Origin: Eimeria necatrix
Taxonomy: Eukaryota > Apicomplexa > Conoidasida > Eucoccidiorida > Eimeriidae
DNA: 64,000 nt
NCBI RefSeq assembly: GCF_000499385.1
Contig: NW_013651811.1
Coordinates: 62,001-126,000, forward strand
Direction of reading: 5' to 3'
Positions within the stretch are counted from its first letter, which is position 1. Each line of letters begins with the position of its first letter. Both the position numbers and the translations under genes were made by a program. Shown here one piece after another: positions 1 to 11,969 of this stretch. The notes under the pieces were generated by a model. The model was not told where the DNA came from, searched no databases, and saw only the letters and a list, made by a program, of their open reading frames with translations.

Positions 1-3000
1 CCTCTGCAGGCAATAAGCTGGTCTTGTCCGTCTCTGATGAGGCTGTTCCCCTGGAAATAGAGCTTCGTCACCCTGCCGATAAGAAGACTACGGCGATTCT
101 ACAAACGTTTCCGAAGACCCTACGGCCGGCGCGTTCAGCCTTCGGATATGCAGGGCAGCAGCATTTTCTATCTTCGGAAGAGACAGGCCTTTTTGCAAGA
201 CTCCGGAAAGGCGCAGTAAGAAGGGCAAAGGTACGCCAAGCTTTCATGTTCTGTCACACGCATGTGCTGGCCGGTTCCGACAGTGCAGATACAAATATAA
301 CAAGAATTTCAAAGCGCACGGCGTCTCAAAATCTATTTGTTTAGTGCATACATTGGCTGTAGAGCTGCTTACATTGAATATGTGCTATCCGTCAGCAGAT
401 TATGTTAATAACTTTGTTTATATATTTCTATGCGTGCGGCACCTCAGCAATTTCTGTCTCCCTTTTTGACTCTTGCTACACTCGCTCGGCAAGCCTGGGG
501 TCGTCTGCTTCGGTGGCTTAAGGTACTTCCTGGCAGAGTTGGCGCAACAAGGAGCTCGCTTCACAAGTGCTTACACGCAAATTGACATTAGTTCTGCATG
601 ATGGCATAATGCTATAGCTGCTTTCTTCTATTGATGATGCTGCCAGAAATCCCATGGTCCGAAGATATCTATGACGGTTAAGCCAGTTGGGGAAGACCCG
701 AATTTTTTGACCATAATTTTCAAGGCCAAAGGCAGGATGGTGCATGTGGTAGGAAGGCCACTGCACATGTTGCACCGCATTGACCCAATACAGTGCGAGG
801 CTACGAGGCAAATGAAGTCGTATTTGAACTACTTCCAGGAGCAGGGAAGCGTTACGTATCGTGAACGGACTCCGTGGGAAGGATTGCCAGCAAATAGAGT
901 GCAAATCTCATATTCAAGTGACGAAGTAAGCTCTCAGAATCTTACAGCGCTATCTCATATACTACAATTTTTATTTTCAAAGGACATTGTGGAGCAGATC
1001 ATCGAGCGTTTTAGTCAAGGCCTAAGCTTCCAACTAACTACCGCAGGAGGCATGCAAGGAACAATTAACTATCTCCGAGAATGGCACCTCACTAAGAAAC
1101 TGCTGCACTCTGCGTACCCAGAGGCAAGAAAGTTGCGAATAGAGCAAGATACTTCAGAATGGCACAACCTTGATCGGAGGCATCTACAAAACATGCTGAG
1201 ACAAAGTGGGTATCAAACCACTTGCACAGCTTCCTCTGTTGCACGAATCGGCCTTTCTTCTCTTTTCGTGTAACATTTTCCATATGTATGTGACTTCCTG
1301 GAAGTCTTTGTAGAGCCAGGCATGCGAAACTAGGGAAATTACACGCTTTTGATTACTTGGAGCAGTTGCAGCCACCTTAGACCAAAATATTTTGATTGAG
1401 ACCTTACATCTGATTTTCAAAGGAAGCCGCTTCACGATCAGTTGATACTTTTTTAGAAGTAGCCATTAGGATGATGCAGAGACCTAATTTTCATCAGCTT
1501 CTTCCGTACCTTTCGAATGCTCGCAGGTGGCGTTGATGGAAAGCCCTTCAGTAAGATCCTGGGATACTGGCAAAATCTTTAACAGAGCTCCAACAGTAAT
1601 TGTTACGATACATCCTAGCATTGAAAGATTGCTATGTGTGTGTCGTCTCAGAGGAATCGTGGACAGTCATTCTGAATTGCAGCGAGTCTGTGGAAAATAT
1701 AAGGTGGGAGGTGCTAGATCTTGATGTTGCTGATCAAGCGCAGATGGTAGTTAAACAGTATGCACCCGACTTCGGTGATATGGCAACGATGGCGTCAGCG
1801 GTTGAAGCGGAACTCAACTTGGCTGCTAGCATAGACCATGTTTTAAAGAGGATGCAGGAGACGTTTTTTGATTATGCACGTGAGCTACTTTCACAGGCGC
1901 CCTTCCCGTTGTGATCCTCTTAGCTTCTTTTCTGAAACTACGGAATTCGTCAGATCGGTTGCAGTACAGAGAACTTTGCAAACTGGAAGAACGTTACACT
2001 GAGAAACTTCCTCCTGCTGTCACTTCGGTTACAGACAAAAGAACCTTATACATTGAGAGCCCAGGTGCCTTTCTTCAGTTTTTGATCGAATCGGATTCAC
2101 GTAAGCTCGCTCGCGAGTTCGAGAACTGGTTACTGGAGAGGCTTCAGGGCAGCACAAGGAACAAAAGATGTAGACGTGGTTCATTTTACGGGAAGGCGTA
2201 TGCACAATACACTGCCCTCGTAGACTACTATGAGAAGTTGGACCTCATGGCTCAGGTTCCTGATCTAGACGAAGTCAAGCGCTTCCTGCTTACAGCAAGT
2301 AGGAACAAAGTGCAGTTGCCTTTTGAAAGTCTCAACTGTCGCAGATTACATACGTATGATGACCTAGATGTGCCACGTTTAAAGAGCGTCAGGTGGAAAA
2401 GCACGGGTTTCTTACTGCTCAACACTCTCATTACAGGCTTACCCAGAGGCCACTTAGTGCGCATACCTCATGAAGAGGATCCCACACATGGCGGGATATA
2501 CAGAGTGGTTGAGCGTCTAGACCGCTGCACGTTCTTGCTTGAAAATGCCGACCGGCTACAGGTTGCCACTGATGCCAGTCTCCATGTGGTTCGAAGTAAG
2601 TGTTCAAAGTTGGCCTTCCCTCTGCACCCATATTAGCGTTTCAAGCACTTCTGCGGTGTACTCCAAACAATGCGAAGTAACTATTACTACAAATAAAGAG
2701 GAGCGCCTCTGCTGCAGGATTTGAGGACGGAGATCGAATTTCGCACCAGCATACGCAGCGCCGACACTTTAAATATGTGGGAAAGGATGCAACAACAGGC
2801 GTATGCACAATCAAAGACAAACAATCGTACCAGTTTAAAGTGCGACAGGAAGAAACTACGTCAATAAGGGTGGGCAAGTTCTCAGAACAAACCAGCAAAC
2901 TCAGAAATGGCAACTGGATGCTGTCCGATGCGCGCTCGGCGTATAATACCCTTCTTGAGTTGGATAATAACTTCATGGCGGAGTTCGAAGTGGGACAAAG

Positions 3001-6000
3001 CATTGTACAAGACTGCTACACAGGCCGCGCCTGCATTATCAGGGACGATCGTGACTTTCCTGTAATGGTTGAGTATGCCATGCCGGGTACGTAGGGCAGC
3101 GGCAGGAAGCTCGGTACCAGTGCTCCCCTGGGCTCACATAACCTGCTATATACCCGCATTTTGCAATCTTCCTACCACAAGTGCTCAACATTCTTTTTCC
3201 AATGACTCTGTTGCGCTGCCGTTCAGAACTGGCGACATACGCCTTAACAGGCCCTTGGTTGTGGCTATTCCTTAATGGCTTGCATGCCGAATACCTCAGC
3301 ATCATCTCAAACACGCAATTTGTGAACTCCCGGGAAGAACAGTTTTGGACACAACGCACAGCAAATGAGCTCGCACAGTCCTGTTGGAGGCTTCCAGTTG
3401 AAACGGGCCTAAAACTCAGTCGTGCGTTCTTAGCGCCGAGCTCCCCAAGCCAACTCTCCAGAGCTTTTTCAATCTTCAGGCGAAACCGAAAAAAATCCGT
3501 CGCCGTCCCAAACAGATGTTCTGAATCATTAAAGGAGCTAAAAACCTTTTTTCCTGTACGTCATGCACGCTGTACTTTTGTTGGTTCTCCCTGCTTAATC
3601 GAGAAAATATCTCAAAAGACAATTACTCTGTCAGGGGCTTCAGACTTAGGGTACCGCTAACTGTCTTTTCCAAAAGCGCATTCTATCAGAATTTCAGTTC
3701 TGCTTGGAATTTTTCTCAGGGTGCTCCCAAAGCCCGTGGAACTACGACAGTGGACCCGGCGCACATGGTAGTTCTCCAGCAAACAGAACAAATAGTTTCC
3801 AAAACAGCACATGCAGCGTACTTGCTTCGCAGGGAAAGGGAAGAGTCAGCGGTTCTTGGACTTAAACAGCATTTCAAAAGCAAAATTTGCGGCAAGCATT
3901 GCGCTGCCTGGTGGCTTAAGGCGAATGAACTGAAGTCCATGGTGAAGCAGTTTTCTGAAACCGGGCAGCCTGCCATGACCCCTCAACTTGAGCAAAGCGC
4001 CCTAGCGAAGGCATTGTCCACAACAACGCTAGTGGACTACTGGATGCACCGCATCTGCATGTTCGAGCAGACTTTTCGAAAACTGTTTGCACGTCTACGT
4101 CTTCCGGAAGAACAGGATGGTTCAATTCCTTGTTCAAAAGTGTCTGCGATCATTATTTTAGCAGTAGCAATGAGTGATGTTACTCTTGCTATTCGACGGC
4201 GGGCCGTAGCCACTAGGAAAGCGCGCCTACAAAGAATAGCTGACGTGCTCAGCTTTCTTGAGGAGAACGACGTGCCTGCACCGTGCACCTATGAGCTCCC
4301 CGAAGCTGCTGATCTACTGCAAATTGACATACCTTCCGACTCTGAAGAGTGCCGACAGCGGGACGCGGCCACGAACTTGTTCATGCATATGAAGTCTCGC
4401 ATTGATGCTGCAAACGTCGAGGTGGGGCTGCAGGTGTACGACAACCGTCAGACAAGCAGAATGCTTCAAGAGAGCTCGAAGCAACACCTTTCTACAAATA
4501 AGGCGTTACGATTCTGCTTTGGGGTTCCAATGGTCTTTATTTCCTCAGGTAGAAGACGTGATACAGCAAGTCAGAGTAAGATTTACTGGGACAATCTATG
4601 GTAGGGTATCCAGGCTCTTCGTTTCAAGCAACGAGGCAGATTATCGCCTTCAAGAAACTGACTTTAGAGAACTAGACTCAGATATCAGTGACTTGTTCGC
4701 TGTCTTGCACCGCCCTTTCGACGTTTGGCAAGGGACATTGAAGCAACTGCAAAATGAAGAACTGCTTAATATGAGGATGCAGCAACAATGTCCATTTAGG
4801 CCACCACAGCCAACTCGACATGCAAAGGAAGCAGTTCCTGGTGCTCACATCCAGCTGATTCAGGGTTTTCTTCCCTTTGGCTACGATGGTAAACTTACCA
4901 GCAGGCTTGCTAACCTCAAATATCAAACGTTTAGACTTTAGCTGGAGCGCATTCAAGGCATTTAGCATTTTTTAATGTATTTTGCTTTGTTTTGCAATGC
5001 CAGATCCCCTAAACAGCACTCTACAAGAGCAAGGCCTCTATAGGCATGAAAAGACCGTTTTGCTTTTCACGGGGCTATTTCTTTTGCAAATCTCCGCTAG
5101 GGGCAGCACCTTCGCCAACTCCGTTATCAGATTCGTTTTAGAGGAAGCAGCGCCCGATGAATTTTTTAAGGTGTGTTGGCAGTACTGGGCCATATTATGC
5201 TAAAGGCATGCTTGGACACTTTCCTAGTCTGATTTCGGGTTACACTTATTTGCATCGCCTGCAAAATCGCGCTTTTTTGTTCTCAGGAGACAGCATGGCC
5301 CCTCGCTAGGTTCTTAGTACGCCAGAGCATTACACTACGCGGCGAGCCTTCAGCTGGTTACGAGCTACAATGCGATGCTGTCAAAAATCTTCGCTGGGGG
5401 CTTAAAAAGCTGGGACTGGGGAGCGGCGAATCAACTGTTCAACAGGTATAAATTGCAGGTATAAATTGCTACCAGCGCTTGGCTGCTTTGGACTTTTCTA
5501 AAGGCTACACGTTTTCGAATTGTTCACGTAGAATAAATGTGATGCCTCGCTTAGGCACTCGAAGCTTTTAAAAAGGACGTAAACTTCACTGAAGTTGCAT
5601 CCTTTCTACCTCCGCCTGTTGAGGGACTCGATGCAAAGGCAGGTGAGTGTTGCATCACTTTCAAACGGTAGGATGTTTTGTCGTACGTACAGAAGGTGAA
5701 ACTGCTGCGTGCACTAGTGCTGCATTGCCGTGGAAGTATGAATCAGCTGGTGCTTTTTTGGTGGCATTGTGTTCAGCTCCTGTAGGCTTCCTCCGTGTTC
5801 AATCTATCGAAAACCCGTGTTCCATTCTTGTGATGCTAAGTGGAAATGTTCTATTTGGGAACATATCAGAGGGCTCAGAGACAACTGCAATGCTCAAAAA
5901 CAGCAACCGCACTATTGTCACACTAAAAAATTTTGAAGAAATGCTCTACGTGGAGGACTCGATTTCAAGCCAATTGTTCAGATTTGAAGAACCAAAAGGC

Positions 6001-9000
6001 GAGCTTCACAAAGCATGATTCGAAGTCACAAAGGACTAAAGACTATAGGTGTATATCGAGTTTTGATGTATGCATAGCTTTACTGTCAAGGCCTGCCCGT
6101 GTGTTCAGAATGCGACCCGGGGTCTCGTTCAAGTCTTGCACTGCTTCGAGAAATGTGGACCAGCATACTCCCTGTTCTACATTCTGAGGAGGTTTCCAGT
6201 AGTAAATATGGCTCATGGCTTAATGCTACAACACGGCATGTTGATATTGTCCTCAGCCGCACCACAACCAGCACTGTGTGCCAGAGTCAACGAAATTTCC
6301 TCATCCGAGAAGTTTTGAAGGCAGTCTCGCACAGTAAGCAACCGAAGCGACCTGCGACATCTAAAGTTTCAAAAACGTCTCTGAGTTAATGGAGATCGTT
6401 ATTCAGGAGACTTGCCTATTTCATTGAAACTGCACAGACACGATCGTAAGAATTGGCGACAAGGCTTGGCATGGCACTACGCTTGTGACACTCGAGAAAA
6501 TCGAAGGTGGTGTCAAGTTTGTGAGGCCGACTACGACGGACGAAGAAGACAGCACTTCAGTAGCTATCACAGAGCCTCTTTTCTCTGGTGAGAAATCTAG
6601 CCCTTCTCGGGCCAACAGGCACATCTCCAAATGTAAAGGTGCTCGGACTCAGCGGTCAAATAACTAGTGGCTCATTGTTTTAGATGCAGCACTGTGTACT
6701 TGAGTATACAAGTACGTATACGCTGTCCACTTGCTAATTATTCTTGTTGTTTTATCAGCTGAAAAAGTCAGCGTAGGAGATCTAGTCAACGTTTCTGGCA
6801 GTAAAGTGAAGTACGAACTCCTGCACATTACGCCGCTTACCTCAACGACCTGCGTATCAAAGCTTCGCCGGAAGAAGTCTGAGGAAATAATTCTTTCACG
6901 CGAACCTCTTTTCAGGCTAAGCGGTAAGCGGCTTCTCCCAGCTTTCAAAGCCTACTTGATAGGAACATCAGTATGAAAAGAGATTTGCTTGCTTTTATGG
7001 CCTGCAAGCCGTGGGACAGTTCCGAAAGCGCAGGAACGGAAGTTATGCCGTTGATTGACTTTATGATTTTGTGAGCGAGCTGCATTGATAATTCCCTAGG
7101 TTTCCAGCAGGGCGAGCTTGTTCGAAAATCATCCAGCATCGAAGTATACGAATACATGGGGACCTGCGGGACATCCTACCAACTCCGACACTTCCTCACA
7201 GGGACAGTAGAGTGGACGACTGAGGATCTTTTACCACTTTGGGGTAAATGGACATGTTTCAGAGCATGGCAGAGGGCTTTTTGTTGCTTAATAACTCACG
7301 GAAAATGCTGGCTACTTGTTGCAGCAAAGATGCAGCGTGATTCCTTGTGCTCTCGCTGTGCCTTGCAGCTTCTCAACACGACGAAGTTCTTGGAACGACT
7401 CTAGGTAGGGCCGTTATGTTATGGTCTAAAAGCGTCGGGCTACATGTCATCGAGAAGCAGAATCAAGGTTCTCGTGGAGCTTAAACCAATGCATTCAGAG
7501 ATTTGCCTGTTGGTAGATAAAATGGAATAAGGGGTTGAGCAGTCTATGTGCTCACTGCAGATCACATCGCCGGCGCCTACCCAAAAAATGAACTGTACGT
7601 GGACCTGATACTTTTCTTACAAGAGTTTCATAAGACAGAAGGTGCTCGTGTCAGTCGCACCCAGTTCAAGAAGGTTCTGGTTATACTCGAAAGCCATGGC
7701 CGAGTTTCAGCTACTGAGAAGGAGTCCCTACAGACCACATTTGATCGCCGTTTGAATAGGGAAGCGTTTTACGATGCAGTGGATAATGTGAAGAAGCGTA
7801 CATATGATTTGCTGACAGACCTTCGAACGAGAATTAGTTCCAGTAGTCCACCAGGTGAGCTGTCCCGATTGTGGCCATCCTCTCCATTGTCACCAGGATC
7901 AACCTACTAGCAAATCAAGGAGAGAGCAACTGAACTGCCTGCGTCTGGTCTTGCTGCAGGTGCCAACGAGGAGCTACTATTTGCCTGGGGAAGTGCGACC
8001 ATTGCAGCGCTGGAGGCAATGTGGAGAGCCAGAAGCCTCTGGAGAACGCTTCATAGGATCTTCGAGATGGGTCTATTGAAATTTTTTGGCGAAGTCAATA
8101 CCTTAGCGCAACGCCCAGATATTTTATCAGCATGTAGGCTGAGCCATTCACCTCCTCACCAGATACTAATGACCGTCTCCATGCCTATTCAGCGTACAGA
8201 AAGTTACGCAAATGCCGGCACTACATCAATTAGTGAAATTGTTAGTCCTTCCTTTGTCCGTGCTTTTCTCTGCTATTCAGTAAAGGTTCTTAATGTGGAC
8301 GCTTTGAGAGAGCAAGGACAAAAGGCTATAACTGCATACGTTGTTTCATCCGGCAAACCGTTGTTGTTGCCTTCCATTTCTGATGCTGTGGATAAAGTGT
8401 CTTTTGAGAGCATGATTCCTTCTGAAGCTCGCTCAACAACGCTGCAATTCTTCAACTTCGTCGGAGACGGTGTAATGCCAACGAGTGAGCTGCAAAAACG
8501 CCGCGCCCTTGAAAACTAACAGTTTTGTGGTCGGAACGCTCTTTGGAGGCCGAAATTGTGGCTATACACTCCGAAAGACTTAGTCTAATTCGCTTTTGGG
8601 TATTGACAACTGTGCATTGTGCTCTTAGGCGATCTCACAAATTTACTTTCGTCCAGTCCCAGGGGTGCGCTGCCTTCTTTCTGTTATTTTTGAAGCATGT
8701 GGATTGTTAAGAATTTACGAATATCTGTTTGCCGGCCCTATGAACTGCACTCTTCTCAGAAAAAGCATTGAAGATGTGGGAGGACTATGTCACGACAGTT
8801 GCTCGCCGACTGGAGGAGTTTGCGACACAGCAAGATGCGCGTAAGCCGTCTTAGAAAATTTCAGACTACCAGGGCATTGTCGCTGCCATTACAGTGCAAA
8901 TATGTGTGTCGCGTCATTGTATTTGCAGTGGACAAGTACCGCAAATCCCTTCAATCCAAGGACGCAGCCATTCCACAAAGTAGTTTGAATGCTTCCTGGA

Positions 9001-11729
9001 CGGACAAGATCGTTTTTAGACTGAGCGAGGTCATCGGATCGTTGATGAAACAAGAGCTGGGAAACAAGCTTCATCCAGCGAATATCAAAAGCAAACTGCA
9101 GCCACTGCTCCTTCAAGAACTCGTGACTGTCAGTGAATTGCCATTAAACAGTGACGGCGGTAAGAAACACGTTGCCTTTGTGGCCCAATTCTCTTCAGAC
9201 GCTCTCTTCTCAACAAGCAAACGTGCCCATCAACTCTGTTTGCAAATTCAGATAAAGAAAGGGTCTTTGGGAAAATCTCGGAATTTTTCGCCGTACAAAT
9301 TTCTCGCTTGCACCAAATTCAAAACCCGGGAAGAGCTCCGAGGGGAGAAGTGCTCTTGGATTTGATTTCATTCCTAGAAATAAATGGAAGTGACATTAAA
9401 ATGCTTGGTAAGCCCCACAGTCAATAACATATGCGATATTCTGGAGCAACTGCTGTTGAATAGCAATAGCAGCGGTTTCAGCAATGACATCTACCAAGTT
9501 AACTTCAGGCCAATCGTTTTTGGTTTGCGCAAGATGCTCCTTCGTTGTTACAGAGGATAGGCTCCGCCACCAGTATTACCAGCTTTCCCAAAAGTATGTC
9601 GATCAGCTTGTTTCCAGTGAGGTCATTGATATTGACGGTGTTCTTGACGTCATTGGCCAACTGGAAAAGGCACTATCGAATTTGTTGACCCCAATCATAG
9701 ATCAGGCTATCGGACTTGTTAAGAAGGCTGCACAGATTATTTCAAAGCCCCGAGAAAAGCAAGAGCATTACGTCATTGCGTTTAATGCACTTGCTGCCTC
9801 TCTCGAGAAAATAGATACGGCAGTGACTCCAACAGGCACGTCGAAACAGTTCGTCTACAAATTAACTGGGTGTGCGAAACTTTTAAAGGAGCCTCTCTAG
9901 CATATGCAAGGATAATCTTTTGAACTGCAGTGTATGTTTTATTTTGGTAAACTCGCTCTCTGTCTTGCGCTCTTCAGAGGAAAAAAGCGAGCCTGTCGAG
10001 GTTTCTGGGGCCATCAGTGGCACTACAGCTATGAGCCCAATGAAAGATATGGGGTCTCTCAAGCGCATCTATACTCGTTTTCTTGCCAAGGGTGCTGGCG
10101 CCGTCAGTACGGCAGGTGCCCACCTCCTGAGTAAAATAACGGGCACACCTATTCCAGACCATCTGACAAACCTCTTGCTAATCTTCTGGACTCCCATAAG
10201 AGCTCGAGCGCTAAATGCTATTCTCAAAGCTGCATTCAGTGCATTCGAAGGCCCGAATGCAGCAGCATCTGCCCTTTCTGTGAGATGCGGTAGTAGCGCC
10301 CTCCTGGAGCCCTCCTGTCATATGTCAACGCATATGCCTAGATTTCAGCTGCGCATTCAGCAATTAGACTCGCAAGATGATATACGCACTCAATGGCGTT
10401 TACACCAGACTTCTTTGCATTGATGGTGAAGTGATGCCCCAGCCGCCCGTTGTCAAATGCGCATTCATAATGGAACCTTCTATTAACCATACGTTCGTGT
10501 TTCTCAGGTGTCAAATGGATTGTGGAACTCAGCAATTCAGCCCGTTGTTGACAGCATGAAGGTTCATATAGATATATTTACGCGACTGCTTGGTGAACTC
10601 GACACAGGTAAGGGGCTGACTCGTGATTGGTGGAAGGAGGTGCCTCTTCTGGCTTTTATAAGGCCCATGCTGTATAACGTTCGCTCCGCCCTCCTTGACC
10701 CCAGCAACTTATACAAATTCTGGTATCAAATAAAGATTGCTACCAGGTGAGAAGTACTTTTTCGTCACAGTGAAAGCACAGTAGAGTGTTGGAGGTTAGT
10801 AGGTCAACTGCGTGAAGTGGCGGCAACTTGGTCGACTGAACCGTGGGGAACCCCTCCATACTGTTGTTGTTTGCTTATATTTTCCCAGCGCCTCATCTGG
10901 TCTTTACAAGGTACTGACGGCACCTGTTAAGGGTCTTGGCGCTTACGTGTACCTCCTCCTGATTAAGATCCTGAACGGGATTCTACCAGCTGAAAACGGT
11001 CAGTTGCATTGATTGGGTCGATGTCTCTTCTGCTCGAGCTGATATCTATTAATCTTTTTTTTGTAGCAGTGCTTATCGACTTAATACAGTGATGCAAGGC
11101 CTGCGAGTGTCTGTGCGGTTTGCAAAGGCGATTTTCTTCTACCGCGGGAGTTCCGCGGAAAGGTGGAGGAAAGGCCAGATTTGGATATAGTGTTGGCAAA
11201 TCCTAAAGACTTAATCAAGTTTTTGCACCGCTTGTTTGATGTATTGTTAAAGGTAAATGCTGCATGCGCCCAAACCCATTGCAACTTTCCCCTTACTCAA
11301 GCTCTCGTTTCCTGCCTGTACAACGAGTTAGAAGCTCGAAGCTTTAGTGACGTTGTCTACCATGTCGCGTTCTGCAGGTGTACGTCCCAATGGTTCGTGA
11401 GTTATTTGACACTGGAATTCAACTGCTTCTGCAGAAGGTAGCACGCCACCTTGCAAGCGGTGAGTCAGCCGCAAATACTCCCAACGGCTGGTTAGTAGTA
11501 GCCAAGGGACTTCCCTCAGAAACGTGATCGGCAGTGTTCCCATGTGTTCTGGTCTTCAGATGACGGGACACTCGACATGAGACGGCTACTTAACAACATT
11601 GCTGACCACGACGTGGACGGAGAATTTGAAGAAGTTCTACGTGATCTGCTATTCAAAATTGCAGACGACATGTTGAGACTATGGCCAGCAATGCCCCTCG
11701 GTTCACCCCAGCCTTGGCAGCAAATGTAA
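1..11729 (+). CDS. Very large multi-exon modular protein, unknown function (5' partial)
   Basis: I do not recognise this protein. The left edge is already coding after an acceptor at 5-7, so the gene starts outside the window. Supported exons include about 8-215, ~660-1209, ~1619-1879, 1924-2595, 2718-3086, ~3750-4550, ~5650-6015, ~6440-6590, 6759-6924, 7103-7243, 7559-7854, 7960-8070, ~9550-9890, ~9975-10260, ~10510-10605, ~11400-11460 and 11560-11729 (stop). Some joins check in phase: 2595 to 2718 gives a continuous Val-Val-Arg-Arg-Phe-Glu-Asp. The first half alternates helical stretches with short beta-rich modules of the form G-D/E-x-V ... Y ... P-L-F/W, often one per exon. The second half is mostly helical and ends without an obvious membrane anchor. 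It could be two adjacent genes, as I cannot prove continuity through 8.1-9.5 kb. Its 3' end converges on the DPH6-like gene 240 bp away. Confidence 0.55.
6440..7243 (+). other. Array of exon-encoded beta-rich modules within the large protein
   Basis: Three successive exons (about 6440-6590, 6759-6924 and 7103-7243) each encode one similar unit of roughly 45-55 residues. Each opens with Gly-Asp/Glu, has alternating hydrophobic strands in the middle (for example VKYELLHITPL), and closes on Pro-Leu-Phe or Pro-Leu-Trp. Related units occur near 2455-2600, 2718-2890 and 3010-3086. The pattern suggests an SH3/Tudor-like barrel by eye; that is inference, not a family match. Confidence 0.4.
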
Positions 11730-11969
11730 AAATACTTTCAGGAGGTCTAAGGGTTGCAAGCACATCGGTGCCAGCTAACTACTGGTCCACGGCCAATGGC
11801 ACAAACAAGAAAACTTTATTGCTCTTTTAAACAGTCGAAACCCGCCTTACTTTGTATTCGCCGCTGCTGAGCAGTGCCACGTGGTTTTCCGAGGCCTGCC
11901 TGCCCGTGCAGCCCGATAGCAATTCCACAAATTACATGCCTAATTATCTCTAGTTGTTGTTAGACCTCA

